Shown one piece after another: positions 44,901 through 56,302 of a stretch of DNA of 64,000 bases. Numbering within the stretch: position 1 is the first letter of the stretch; each line of letters starts with the position of its first letter. The notes beneath the pieces were generated by a model that ran no database searches, was not told where the DNA came from, and saw only the letters and a program-made list of their open reading frames with translations. The stretch is from Macrolepiota albuminosa (Eukaryota > Basidiomycota > Agaricomycetes > Agaricales > Agaricaceae), in the NCBI GenBank assembly GCA_027475525.1, contig JAMWFC010000059.1, forward strand, positions 744,001-808,000, written 5' to 3'. The translations under genes were made by a program, and so were the position numbers.

Positions 44901-45521
44901 AATCGACAATTGCACCAAGTTGGCTTTGTAGATGGCAATGATGATGCAACATTTGGGTTTCTTGATCCTGCACGCATCATCCGTGGTGTCCACCTCATCC
45001 CTTCATTCAACCATGGACGTACATCTGATTTTCTCCCTCTCAGTGCAAATGCTCGTGGTCCTGAGAAAAATAATGATGATTATGTATTATTCAGTATAGG
45101 AATGTGAGTTATCATGATCATCACTTTGCTTATACCAATTCTAACCTTAATTAGGTTTGTGGATAGAGACATGATGATGAGATTTCAAGGAGGAGGAGTG
45201 GGTCACAAGAATATTCGCAAAGAAACAAACTTTTTCCTTCGTGATAGGCATTGCTCAGACTTATAACATCCAGATCAACAAGAGCAAGAAGATGAAAATG
45301 AAGCTGAAGAACCACAGAATGAGCTCTTAGAGAATTCATTTGAGGTTGAGGAAGCAGACTATGGATATGAGGATCCCATGAATCAACAAGAGGAAGAGGA
45401 TGTTTATATAGGAGAGGATGAAGAGTGGGAAAGTGAACCAGAGTTTGATGAATTGGGCCCTGAGGATGGAGATGAAGGTGCCAATAGTCTAGAAGAGATG
45501 CTAGGATATGCAGAATTATAA
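41961..45521 (+). pseudogene. Plavaka-type (EnSpm/CACTA-like) transposase, 5'-truncated
   Basis: Multi-exon DDE-type transposase common in basidiomycetes. Exons: 41961-42607, 42656-42882, 42931-43180, 43237-43403, 43458-43563, 43618-44073, 44128-44442, 44496-45103, 45155-45521, with eight GT-AG introns of 48-56 bp. Landmarks: GISLWSDSTHLTNFGKASLW, WPIYFYPTNQWKNIRGKPSS, YPCPLCWIQ, HGFDFYSIITSDILHEFEIG, KIPTFGRDTIHKF, LLPEPHNTNLIELLFELATW, KLHGLGDYVNTIWHHGTTDN, KLAHRQVKR, FVDRDMMMRFQGGGVGHKNI, then an acidic tail. Internal stops: TAA in HIGA*SKS, TGA in LWV*WYGRD (CGA expected), TAA near 45265. The N-terminus, normally with a zinc-finger region, is cut off by the gypsy2 LTR. No terminal repeats recognised. 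Confidence 0.8.
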
Positions 45522-47295
45522 ATAAAAATTGTGTGTCTGACTAAGTCTATGAGAGAGATCAAAATGTAATCATCACTGTCTAGTTTGCACTCACAGATAG
45601 TCAAGGTTTTTTGGCTGTTGATTTTGCTGGAAACAACAAGGTCTTCACATCTCATGCACATGACATCTCAGTCTGGCAACAAGTATATATTGATGCCAGC
45701 ATGCATGCTATATAAGTACATGCCAACTCTCTGGAAAGCCACAGGTATATATAGTTCAACTTGATAGGCACTCCAGTACATAGGAGATATCATAATGGTG
45801 GCCACAGTACATGTCTTGCACCTGAGTAGCACTGCCATATCTGTTGTCTACCTGACTGGCAACTCAATATCTGCTCAGCACCTGTGGCAGTATGTTCACC
45901 TAGCCATCTATAGAGCTGTCATTTTTGTAGATGCACCACTTCATCACAGCGTTTTTTCACTGTTTGGCCAGCTTTCCAATACAGTGTACCAGTGCGTTGT
46001 CCTTCATACATATCTTCAATCCCATTTCTATCTGTTCGGACAATCTCCATCATTTTTGACGCAAAAACACAGTTCCTGCGCACCCTTCCACCTGAACGCC
46101 CTGCACCAAACCTTTATGTGCATTCCTAATCCCCCGTCAAAAATGAGTGTATGCACACACATACAGGTCGTATATGCAACTACACGCAGTTTTTTGCCAT
46201 CTTCATTTAACATGAGGACCTAGGATCAATGCATGGGAAAAGATGATGTAGAAAAATCACAACAGATAGACCCACAGAGGTGTTGAAGACGTAGGACCAT
46301 TTCAGGAGCGAGTATGCTGCCGTATTGGATGATTGACTCTGAAAAAGAAATTAAGAACAAAAGAAGGACTCTACTTGCTTGCGTTACAGGCTCTAAGGTG
46401 TGGCGACTGCTCAGTCCTATTATAGAGAATTGTGCGAGATTGATTTTCCCAGTGTGACATTTAAATTGTGGTAGGCTATTTCAGGGTGGAGCTGCCATTG
46501 AATACTTATTTTATTGAGCTGCTGTTATAATACACCGATTTTCATCAGTTCCTATGATGTTGCAGCTCGAAACTGGTGGCAACTGCTCAAACCTATAGTA
46601 GAAATTTGGTGCTTGCATGACTCAATTAATGGCTGGCCTGTCAGTTGTGAGATTTGATGGTCTTTTAATGAGGGTGGCTGTGCTGTTACACGAATTCTCT
46701 TCTGCTTCGTGATCAGAAGTTTTGTTGTGCTCTCGTACCGGCCAAGCCTGCGACAGCAGAAAAAATTTCCCTGCCCTCCCAGCCCAAAGTCTAACCTAGC
46801 GAAATGTTGCAATCAAGGTAACATACAATCCAGGAGAGTTATCAGAAAAGTTTCATGCCATAATGATTTTCACGGAACCGGAGAGACTTAGAGAGTCAGA
46901 AAATCAGGTAAAGTTAAGAACACGTTTCATCCTTCCCACCCACCTGAATCGCTGCTAAAAGTAGTTATTTCTCTTTCATTAGGTTGCGAAAGGTCAGAGC
47001 ATGCAGCTACCAGACCATGTCCTCGCCCATCCCACTGTAACATATGATCTGCAACATTCTGTATTAACACAATAATAATGTGTAAATCTTCTTGACAGCG
47101 CAACAAAGTCAAAGATCTACACATGGCACCTTCCATGATGCTGCACTTATCCACAGTCTTATTACATGCATTCAACAAACTTCTGCATCTTATCTATTAG
47201 TTGACACCAGCCGCAGATTACGATAAGCAATCTCTTACTATATTCAGAGATGTTTCTGCCTTGTCCCTTTCCATAGCTTTTTTTCGTCTCCCTCG
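45522..47295. other. Intergenic stretch, no supported gene
   Basis: No protein recognised. Contains an inverted pair CATTTTTGACG (46051-46061) / CGTCAAAAATG (46135-46145) and, around 46385-46690, two divergent copies of a ~170-bp sequence (TGTGGCGACTGCTCA... and TGGTGGCAACTGCTCA...). The minus-strand frame 47178-46927 is open but unrecognised. Confidence 0.4.
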
Positions 47296-47634
47296 ATGTC
47301 TTCAACTACTTCACCTATCCTCCCTCAGGATGCGGGGTATAGCGTTGGTACGTTGTCTCCCCACAACTCTTTCATATATTATTCGCTTCCCTCTTCATTA
47401 GTTATTGGTTGGTGATTTCATTTCAACTTACAAAGCTACCAACTAAAATTGATTGGGTATGCAGGCATTGGCCTTTTCTTTAGCCGGCTTATGCTTGGGC
47501 TGACTGCCCTTCAAAAACATTACACCCCATACAATCTCTTCAATTCAGAGGAGTTCTGCAGCGCTTTGAGGAGGATCAGACCTGGTCTTATTGCTAGTGG
47601 TATTGTGTCAGCGTGGAGGTGGGCTGCAATGTTG
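47296..47634 (+). pseudogene. DUR3-type urea transporter, first two exons only
   Basis: DUR3 proteins are plasma-membrane urea/polyamine symporters of the sodium:solute symporter family. Exon 1 (47296-47347) starts MSSTTSPILPQDAGYSV; a 117-bp intron follows (GTACGT, acceptor TATGCAG at 47464); exon 2 (47465-47634) reads GIGLFFSRLMLGLTALQKHY, then NSEEFCSALRRIRPGLIASG and IVSAWRWAAML. The NSEEF...RxxxPGLIASGIVSAWxWAA block is diagnostic for this family. A donor GTAAGT follows at 47635, but the expected next exon (LQSS...) is absent; instead an unrelated membrane-protein exon begins at 47740. A typical transporter has over 600 residues, so this is a 5' remnant. Confidence 0.7.
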
Positions 47635-48096
47635 GTAAGTGTCTAGTTTCATTCTACATTATTCACTGGAACTGCCGATTCAGATAAATAGTGCATTTCT
47701 CTTGCTTCTTCCCTCCACTACTTACTGACCTGACAATAGGTTCTTCCAAAACACCGGCGCTGTTGCAGGCATATTTACCATGGTTAGCGTCATTGGTCTT
47801 GCCCTCCTCATTTTTCTCATGACGTTCATCATCTGCCAATGACGTCATGCCAAGTTTGACTGTGAGGTCAACAAGGCCACCCTCAAAGCCACCAACACGT
47901 CTGTGCCCTCATTCTTGGACATGCATGACAGGTACGATGGGTATAATGGCCCCAGCAGTGTCTATAGCGACATGAGCAGTCACGGTACTTTTGCGCAGCC
48001 CCCAATGTCAACTGAGGCGTATGGATGAGGGAGATTGGTCATGGCATCAGTATTAGCATGATGCTGGGCTATGCACATGGTCACGACTACGACACA

Positions 48097-48306
48097 TGTG
48101 GCAGCAAGTTATACGCAGTGGCTACAGACAGACACCAAATGTACTAGTGTCGTTGAACTTCAGAATAAATATCATTGTGTAATGTAAGGATACATACCTA
48201 GTGTTGTTGAACTTCAGAATAAAGAAGACAACAACACTAGAGGTGAAATTTTATAGTAAGGTCACGTGCGCTGGGGTGGTCCTCATTATACTGTAAGTAC
48301 TCAACA
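48097..48306 (-). repeat. 3' LTR of copia3
   Basis: 210 bp; on the minus strand TGTTGAGTACTTACAG...CTTGCTGCCACA. Differs from the other LTR at a few positions. Confidence 0.92.
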
Positions 48307-48333
48307 CTCCCACCTGACGGAGTGCCCGCAGCA

Positions 48334-51300
48334 TCACCGGAGATCTGACCTGGAGAATTCATCCACGATCCCCATTCTCCTTTGAAGTTTGTCAACGGCG
48401 TCACATGTCAAAGGTTTGGTGAGCAGGTCAGTGACCATATCCTCAGAAGGAATGTAGACTGGCCTAATCTTCCCATCATAGATGGCCTGCCGGAGCCAAA
48501 ACCAGTGCCTGTCAAGGTGCTTGAGGCGGCCCATGTGCTCAGGTTGCTTGGAGACCAGTATCGCAGACTGGTTGTCGAGGTTTAGTGTGAGCAGCATCAA
48601 CTGAGGTATACCAATGTCAGCTAAGAAATTCTGTAGCGAACAAAGCTTGTGCCCTGTTTTGCTCACGGCAACAAACTCCACCTCGGTGCTAGAGAGAGCA
48701 ACGATTGATTGCAACTTCGACATCCAACTCACAGCACCACCAGCAATAACGAGTATAGAGCTGGTAGTCAAGCATCCAGTGTCAATGCTGCCGCCGTGGT
48801 CTGCATTGGCATAGGAGATGAAAGGGGAGAGAGGGGAGGAGGCTGCCTCCACAGAATACTCAATTTTGTAGTCCAGTGTACCCCAAATGTATCTTATTTA
48901 ATGTTTTACTGCCTTTCAATGCTTCGATCCACACATGCGTTAAATTGACACAACACGCCGACCGCATATGTAATGTCCAGCCATGTGCACATCGCAAGGT
49001 ATAATAGAGCACCTGTTGCCTGGATATAAGGAATGGAGCGCATCGCTTCAGCTTTTTCAGGTGACTAAGGGAAATCTGCTTTTGAGAGACGAGTGCCAGG
49101 GTCTAAAGGTGTGGCGACGGCTTTGCTGTCGAGCATATCAAAGCGTGGGAGCACCTTTATGGCGTAGGTCCTCTGATCAATCCATAATTTGTGCTGAGCC
49201 CAATCGTGCGTAACAGAAATGCCCAGCAGGCCAGTGGTGGGACCGAGATGGCATAGCTTGAAATACTTACACAGCTCATTGATCACCTTGAGGATTGCTG
49301 TGCGGGATTGAGATGCAAGAGTCATGTTGTTGACATCGATAGGGATGATGATACAGACATTGTCTTGAAGATAGACATAGACACACGGGTCTGATGCAAT
49401 CCGAGTGAATCCTATCTTTACCAGGACCTGATGGAGACGCTTATTCCATAGATTCACATCTTGACATAGCCCATATATCCCTCGCTCTAATTTGGCACAA
49501 GCATCACCCTCCCCAGGCTTGCGCTGGACATCTGCAGGGACCTTGTCTGCAAACCCCTCCAGGAACTTCTTGTAAAATTCTGTATCAATTATGCCATGCA
49601 AAAATGCTGACGAGATGTCAACAGATTCAAGGTGCATGTCTTCAGCAGCTGCCAAAGCCAGCACAGTTTGCACTGCCGCCCACCATGCCGTTGGGGCAAA
49701 CATCTTGTCAAAGTCCACACCAGGCTGCTGACTAAATCCCTGGGCTACAACACGAGCCTTGAAATGTTTGATGGCACCATCTGGTAGGTGTTTTACCTTA
49801 AACACCCACCTTAAACCGATGGCTCTTTTTCTGACAGGCAGATATACCGCACGCCACATGCCGTTGTCTTTGAGTGCATTCATTTTTTCGACCATTGTTT
49901 TGTGCCATTTGGCTGCATTGTCACTCACCATTGCCTCACAATATGATCGTGGATTTATATCGTGCACACTGACCTTGAATGCTGATGCCAGGTTAGCATG
50001 TACTACACCGTAACCGCCAATATCCATACCATGCTCAACAAAAGCATGGCCGGCTTGAAGTAAGGCCTTGTCTGAGTGGAGGTTGAGTGCGAGGTCTACC
50101 TCCTGCTCCCCATGGTTATCAACATTGCCCATGTTGATTTCCCACAGGGGCTGCACTGGTGGTTCCTCAGGGTACGGTGAGGATAGTAGTGGTAGTGGGG
50201 ATTCCTGAACTAGAGGTGATTCACAGTTGCTTTGGCACTGTATAGTATCTTAGTAGTCCACATTTGGACCTCGAGTAGGTATTTGTGTACGCTGACTCAG
50301 CTGTTATGGTGGAGGCAAAGCTTGTAGCTGATGTGGTGGTCGCACAGGTTGAGCTTCCACCAAACGTGGAACATCTCCCACTGAATCTGGGTTGTCTCCT
50401 GACAATTCTACAGCTTCATCATTGCTGTCAAGAGGCGTCAAGGATTTGCCATCATCAAGCTCGTCGACAGTACCATGTGCTGGCTTGGTGCGTTCTCTTG
50501 GCTCATCTGCGTTACTATCCCTTGTTTGCACAGGGGTAGTGTGATCATCATGCTGAATCACGTCATACTGGGGAACAGACAGCTGGTCAAATGCGTGGAG
50601 CGGTGGCTGAGGAATGTTGGCAGATGAAAGGCCAGGAAAGCGGGACTCATCAAGCACAACGTCTCTGGACACAACAACCTGCTTGGTTTTAAAGACATAT
50701 ACTTTCCACCCAACGTGGTTATCAGGATACCCAACAAAAATTACAGGCAGTGAGTGTCTATTAAGTCCTCACCTCTTTTCACAACTGATCAGTACATATG
50801 CAGCACAGCCAAATACATGGCTTCTTGCCTTTGTACACCTTGAATGGTGTCATGTCATGTGGCAGGGCTGACATGGGACAGTGGTTATGGACATGCCGGT
50901 ATGTGCTTAGCGCATATGTCCAGAAGCTTGGCGGCAAGTTCGTCTTTAACAGCATAGACATAATGCTCTCTTCAATAGTCATGTTCATTTGTTCAGCCAC
51001 TCCATTTTGCTGAGGCATAGCAGTGTTTGTAAACTCAACACATATTTCCTCAGACCTGCAGTAGTTCATGAAGTCATGAGATGTATACTCTCCTCCTTTG
51101 TCAAAATAGATGCATTTAATAGCCTTTTCTGCATGGCGCTCGACCTGAGCCTTGTAAGTCTTAAAGGTGCTCAAAGCGTTGCTTTTTTGGTACATGTTGC
51201 ACACTTCCATCCATCTCATACTGTCATCAACAAATGTGATCCACCACTTGCAATTTGACTGATGGCCTCCGACTTGCATCAGACCATGTATGTCACTGAA

Positions 51301-52905
51301 TACTCTCCTGAGTACTTCTGGTGCTCTATCGGCAGCACGTGGGAATGGTACATGGTGCTGCTTCCCTTGAAGGCATGGTTCGCATATGCATGGTAGCGGT
51401 GTATCAGACAATATCTTTAGATCATGCATAAGGCCTTCTTTTATCAGTTGTTCCAGCCTGTCTGCTCCAAGGTGGCACATTCTCCGATGCAGAAGAGACC
51501 TGTCAATCTTAGTGAAAGATATTGGTCTGACGTACAACACATTTGCAGCATGAGTCGGTGATGAGATGAGAGTCTCTCTATCCAAGAATGATGTCAGGGT
51601 CTTGTCGACTGTTGCAGTGAACACCAGTTCATCATTGATGGAGAATAGTACTTTGCATTCATAGAAGATCACAACAAAACCATGGCGTACAGCAAGCATA
51701 ATAATTGACAGCAGATTGTTGATTAATTTGGGTACAAATAAAACATCGGTGAAAATAACATCATTGAGAGGTCTCCCATCTTGATCCCTTTCTCATGGTC
51801 TAAATCTGACTGATCCTTTTCCTGCCGAGTACACTGTCACGCTGTTGGCAAGGCGTATCAGTGCTCTGAAAGGCTTGAAGGAGTCCGGTAAAAACCATTC
51901 ACGATGTGGTGTCATAGAACTCATGGCGCCCAAGTCTGTGTTCCACATGTTGTCAGAAGGGATGGCAACTGACAAAGAAGATCTACAAACTGCAGCTTCA
52001 GCCTTGACAGCAGGACCGTCGCAACCCTCCTCAATCTTTGGCGTGTTTGTCGCCTTGGCAGCAGCATTTCCTCTGCACCCTCCTCTCTTTTTAGATTAAG
52101 AGGTGTTGTTGTCCTTTTTGACATGCGTGCAAGCATTTTGAAGGACAGGGCAATCAATAATCTTGTGTTTGCCATCATATAAATAGCACTTGATTACATA
52201 GGCTGCAGCCACAGCAGCAGTCTTCTTGGCAGTGGCTGTGCATTGCACTTCTTCTGTCTGAAATGCTTCTTCCACAGCATCATTCGTCAAAGAGCTGAGC
52301 ATCAAGACTGATGAAATGAATGGTGCATACTCATCACATAGAAGAGCTCACAACATAGCCATGGAGCACAGCTCGTCATCGAGCATTTCCAGAGTATACC
52401 CAGGTCTGACTGTTTCATCTGATTTGAAGCCCAATGGTGGTCGGAGAGAATGGATACATTGCATTGTACCTTTTACTCGCATGCAGAGCTGAGTCAAAGC
52501 CTCGCCATCATGCAGTCATATGTTGAAGAGATCGCTCAGCAAATTGAAACGTGCATTTGGTGCCGACTTTGAGTGAACCTCACGGAGCTTGGTCCACATA
52601 AGTGATGGCTTATCTCATATATTGTCAACGTGGATCTTGTTACCTTCGTCTAACCATTGGTATATTTCACCAGTGGCACGGTCACTTCTCAGAAGATACA
52701 AGTTCCAAGCCACAATCGAGGTGGGATTAGTGGGTTCAAGAAGGGGTGGAACTTCTTCGCCTGTTACTATCCGTGCTCCTCCCACCGACATTAGGCGGCC
52801 AAACATGGCCTTCTCCCACTCTGCATATTTGATAATGCTGAGCTTCTCCATCGGTGATCGCATCATATGATTGGTGTCGTCCATGATAGGCAGGGAGACC
52901 AATTA
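48334..52905 (-). pseudogene. gag-pol: copia3 gag-pol remnant with mutated RT active site
   Basis: Pieces in order on the minus strand: gag (52905-about 52000, with MFGRLMSVGGARIVTG and a knuckle CYLYDGKHKIIDC whose second Cys is Tyr); protease-like stub (WNTDLGAMSSMTPHREW); integrase (51699-50779: LHRRMCHLGADRLEQLI..CEPCLQGKQHH, WITFVDDSMRW, IYFDKGGEYTSHDF, PQQNGVAEQMN); RT (50156-49065: RWVFKVKHLPDG, SVDISSAFLHG); RNase H (48852-48334: LSSTEVEFVAVSKTG, LDNQSAILVSKQPEHMGRLK, MVTDLLTKPL). The RT active site, normally YVDDM, reads IDVNNM: both GAC codons have become AAC. Many stops and frame changes lie between the pieces. Not functional. Confidence 0.9.
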
Positions 52906-53047
52906 TAGTGTGCGTGTGAGAAGTTGTGCAATTATTGAGCAAATGGGGAATGGGGAATTATGTAGCGCTACTACGTTTGTATGCGGAGCGGTATTCAATT
53001 CCAATTCTATCTTCGGTGTTAGTCTGTGAGGGCCGGGGCCCATAACC

Positions 53048-53257
53048 TGTGGCAGCAAGTTATATGCAGCGGCTACAGACAGACACCAAATGTACTAGTG
53101 TCATTGAACTTCAGAATAAATATCATTGTGTAATGTAAGGATACATACCTAGTGTCGTTGAACTTCAGAATAAAGAAGACAACAACACTAGGGGTGAAAT
53201 TTTATAGTAAGGTCACGTGCGCTGGGGTGGTCCTCATTATACTGTAAGTACTCAACA
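53048..53257 (-). repeat. 5' LTR of copia3
   Basis: 210 bp, same ends as 48097-48306. Confidence 0.92.
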
Positions 53258-53703
53258 ACACATACCCTCCTGCCATTGCGTATGAGCATCCGCAGCAGGC
53301 CCAGGTATATGCAGATCATGCCCAGGCACATTCTCATCCACAGGACACCACATATAACTCGCAGTATCCGTCTCCATTGCAGGGACATGAACAGAAAGAA
53401 CAGCCGTATTACCGCCCACAGGCCACATTGCCAGAACATCAGCTTCTTGAAACTGCCGGTCTTGATCCTAGCCCTGCGCCTGGTCCCAGTGCCGTTACGC
53501 TGCAGCGTGGTATATCGTTGAACCACAACCCTTCCGACGAACATGATGCATATGGCGGGTATGCAGACCATTTGTACAACCAGCCATACCGACATGACCA
53601 CACGGGCAATGATCGTGGGAGTCATTATGAAGAAGTTGAGAGGCCGAGAGCTTTAAAGGTGAATATGTTTCGTTCTTCAGTGTTGCCCTTGCTCAACCTT
53701 CTG

Positions 53704-54626
53704 TAGATCGCTAATGCTTGATGCCGAGCACGAACCAACAGATGACTGCGTACTGTCCCACTCTCTTTACACACCTGATCTTTTTAATAGCTTGCTTGTC
53801 TCTCCTTTTTTCATCAAACTGTTTACAACGCGCTTTAATTGAGAATTTTAATTTATGTCGTACTCATACATTTCCTCTACCCTCCTCGTCCCCACCACAG
53901 TTGTAGAAAAGCCATCCGATCACGCTCATCTGTCGCTATATGTAACCTATCCCTTTCATTCTTTCGTATGTATCCTCCCTCCCACTCTTTCCTGTTTGTC
54001 GTGCACCTGCCCGCCCTCTTCTGTGAGTGTTGACATACTTGATACTGTCCGTATAGTTCCCTCACTACCGTTCTTTATCCCTCCCATTCCACATTCCAGG
54101 TTCCGTATTGAATAAATATATAGCTACTTGTTTGTTTGTTTGTTCTTTGTGTTCTTTGATGCTCATGTGTAGGGGCTCGAGAAGCTCCCGTAGATACATG
54201 TAATTGTATTGTATTGTATTGGCGTACTAGTGTGCAATACATGTCATGCTCTCTGGTGTCATGGCTTTTCACACCTTCACTCTCGAATCACTCGCTTCAG
54301 GGACTTGGGCTGACAACACCAGGACAGCCTGTGATGTAGGTCGAGATGTATGATAGTCCCACGCCTCGATTTTTGTAGTTTTTATAATTAATTTATGTTT
54401 TTTTTTTCCCTTTCCCTATTCAAGATGTCGAGCACTCAAACAACTCGTGAAAGTAACTCAATGTCATGTATTCAAAATCAATCTCTTGGAGTTTGTAAGA
54501 CTGTCATATATAGACGTGATGTATGGACAACTTCGAAACTGAAACAGAGTAGATGTACATAGCAGAAAAGCTCAAGTCGTGCAGCATTGTGAAGGTGCCT
54601 TATCTGTGTCGTGGACAGCTGTTGAC
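53704..54626. other. Intergenic, no gene seen
   Basis: Pyrimidine-rich stretches (53800-54110), a TTTG/GTTT short tandem run near 54128-54145 and a T-run near 54400. No supported gene. Confidence 0.5.
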
Positions 54627-55283
54627 TTAGGCACCTTTGGCGGCTGATCAAGAATCTCATTGAATGAGAGTAGCAAAATTGCGTTTACACATACCTTCAG
54701 CGAGAACCATATTTTTAACCTGTTCAATGATAGCCATCATTCGATGGCACCCTTCTTCAGTCTTCAAGTCCAGATCCCAATACTCCTCAGGCACAGTGTC
54801 GCTAAGGTGTTGCAGAGACCTTGACAACATATGAGGTGTGAGTTCGTGCGTAGTCTTCATGAGCTCGTATTTGCATGCCATATGCCCGAACGCGCTGAGA
54901 CCAATGAAAGTCGGCAGGGCAAGTTTGAAGTAATCACCAATCTGGCGACGCATTTGTTCATGGGCCTCAGCTCGAGCCGTAAGTACCTCGAGTTGGTCGA
55001 ATGGCTTGACCTTGACATACATAGCAAGGATTGCCGCATTGTTATAGCTAATGACATAGTTTACAGCGAGATCGATTGGCACCATAGACCAAGGTGATGA
55101 AACCTAAAGGTGATAAGTGAGAGCTCCTTCAGATCCGTATCCTACCTTAGGTGTGACTTCCCAGCCTTGTTCCATGGGGAAGAAATGGGTCAAGAGTGCG
55201 TTCCAAGGGCCATTCCACGCATTGTCATCCTTTGAGTTCAGCGGAACAGCGTTAAACATTTCAAGCAGGGTTTGCGGATACAT
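54627..55283 (-). CDS. Hypothetical host protein, three exons, intact
   Basis: Exons 55283-55146, 55103-54695 and 54643-54627, with introns of 42 bp (GTAGGA...CTTTAG) and 51 bp (GTATGT...GATCAG); total 564 nt, 187 residues, in frame with TAA at 54627-54629. Starts MYPQTLLEMFNAVPLNSKDD, continues NGPWNALLTHFFPMEQGW, VAVNY-like VPIDLAVNYVISYNNAAIL, VLTARAEAHEQMRRQIGDYF, LPTFIGLSAFGHMACKYEL, VPEEYWDLDLKTEEGCHRMM and ends AEAAKGA. No signal peptide or membrane segment. I cannot assign a function; its style fits a family of small agaricomycete proteins of unknown role. It is the only clearly intact multi-exon host gene in the window. Confidence 0.7.
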
Positions 55284-55690
55284 GTTGAGTGAGGGAGTGA
55301 GAAAGCAGTGTTATTATCGGATTATCACAGGTGTGACATGACAGTCACTCAGACAATTCTCATACCGTTTTTCTGACCAAACACTGTTATTCTGGTGCTG
55401 GCATCAGGGCCTTAGTTATCATTCTCCCTGGATTACCTGGTCTTACAATTCTACCTAAACCAAAGGGCCGACCCCACAAACAAATTCGACTGCCCCGGAG
55501 ACCTTTGTTTGATCGTTCACAGGGTCTTTTTCTGTGAGTCCACGCTAATCTCGTAACCGTGGAGACTATATTCAAAGCTTCGGTCCTAGTCGGAAAGCAG
55601 TTTGAGGACTTAGTACGAAGAGTGGATCTAGTTTGTGTAACCGATTGGAACGTACGGTAGCGCTCATTCTTCGGCAGCAGGATGTCATAC
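55284..55690. other. Short spacer and possible second exon
   Basis: A minus-strand frame 55625-55387 (after an acceptor ACAAACTAG) is open and basic (WTHRKRPCERSNKGLRGSR) but not recognised; it could be a downstream exon of the gene fragment at 55691-55914. Confidence 0.25.
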
Positions 55691-55914
55691 TTGAGGAAGG
55701 TCTGTCTCGATGGAGCAAAGTAAGAAACGAGTATCGAATACGTCGAGGTCGCCACTGCGACTGAGTCGATCGATGCGCACTTTTCTGGCTCGGAAGTCTG
55801 ACAGCATTCCTCCAAACACATAGAGGGCAGGCAGAACCACACTGGCCTGATATATGACGCTGCCGATATGTAATTTAGTTCTAGCGTCAACGCCTTCGAG
55901 CGAAGTAAACGGGA
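55691..55914 (-). pseudogene. Exon of an unidentified host gene
   Basis: Open minus-strand segment with protein-like composition: SLEGVDARTKLHIGSVIYQA, SVVLPALYVFGGMLSDFRAR, KVRIDRLSRSGDLDVFDTRF, LLCSIETDLPQ, then a donor-like GTATGA at 55690. A TAA bounds it upstream (about 55915). I do not recognise the family. No start codon fits, so upstream exons must lie elsewhere or be lost. Confidence 0.35.
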
Positions 55915-56302
55915 AAATTTAGACTGTAACTTATCTCTCTTTAATTTGCTGTATTTTATTCTTCATCAGGCCTCTTCAAAGATGTCCCTTTTTATCTATC
56001 CTTCATCTAATTCGAATGTCTATTTCTAGAAACTTATACTCTCATAGATATATGTGAAGATGATTAATGCTGGTTGGACATCCGGATCCGCGATTCTTCG
56101 TGTCGAAGAAATCCTGTGTGCATCTCGCAAAGAGAAGTTGTAGATACTAAATGCGATGCGACATTTGATATACATCGATCGGACCTAGTTCACCATGGAG
56201 CTTAATGTCCTACCTGCATAATGCTCGATGGACCATGGACTCAGGTAGAGAATTGAGCCCGAATTGAGCTTTGATGATAGGGAAGTGCGCATCAAGTGAC
56301 GT
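55915..56302. other. Intergenic, left of duplication copy 2
   Basis: No gene supported. Duplication homology starts at about 56303 (TTGACGAAGCGACC; copy 1 TTGACAAAGCGACC at 1297). Confidence 0.45.

Larger units (their letters stand above)
48097..53257 (-). mobile_element. copia3: full-length Ty1/copia element (defective)
   Basis: 5,161 bp, minus strand, 210-bp LTRs at 48097-48306 and 53048-53257 with TG...CA ends, target-site duplication ACACA (48092-48096 and 53258-53262), and primer-binding site GGTTATGGGCCCCGG next to the 5' LTR. Related to copia0, not to copia2/4. Confidence 0.95.
47740..53703 (+). pseudogene. One-pass membrane protein gene, split by copia3
   Basis: Host gene in two pieces: 47740-48096 and 53258-53703. 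The first begins after a good acceptor (CTGACAATAG) with FFQNTGAVAGIFTMVS, a hydrophobic membrane segment (IGLALLIFLMTFIIC) and a cytoplasmic start (RHAKFDCEVNKATLKAT..SVPSFLDMHDRYDG..). Deleting copia3 and one ACACA copy lets the frame run through the junction (..GHDYDTYPPAIAYEHPQQ) into a Gln/His/Tyr-rich tail ending RPRALKVNMF. Such proteins, with a transmembrane stretch and long polar tail, are frequent in basidiomycetes; no function is known to me. It was already damaged: TGA after FIICQ (CGA expected) and a one-base frameshift after STEAYG. Its 5' exons, coding the extracellular part, are missing. Confidence 0.7.

Noticed and set aside
46051..46145. MITE bounded by CATTTTTGACG/CGTCAAAAATG
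   Set aside because: Only an 11-bp inverted pair 95 bp apart, no target duplication recognised and no second copy in the window.
49759..50013. Plus-strand frames inside copia3 and copia4
   Set aside because: Antisense shadows of RT and integrase without independent evidence.
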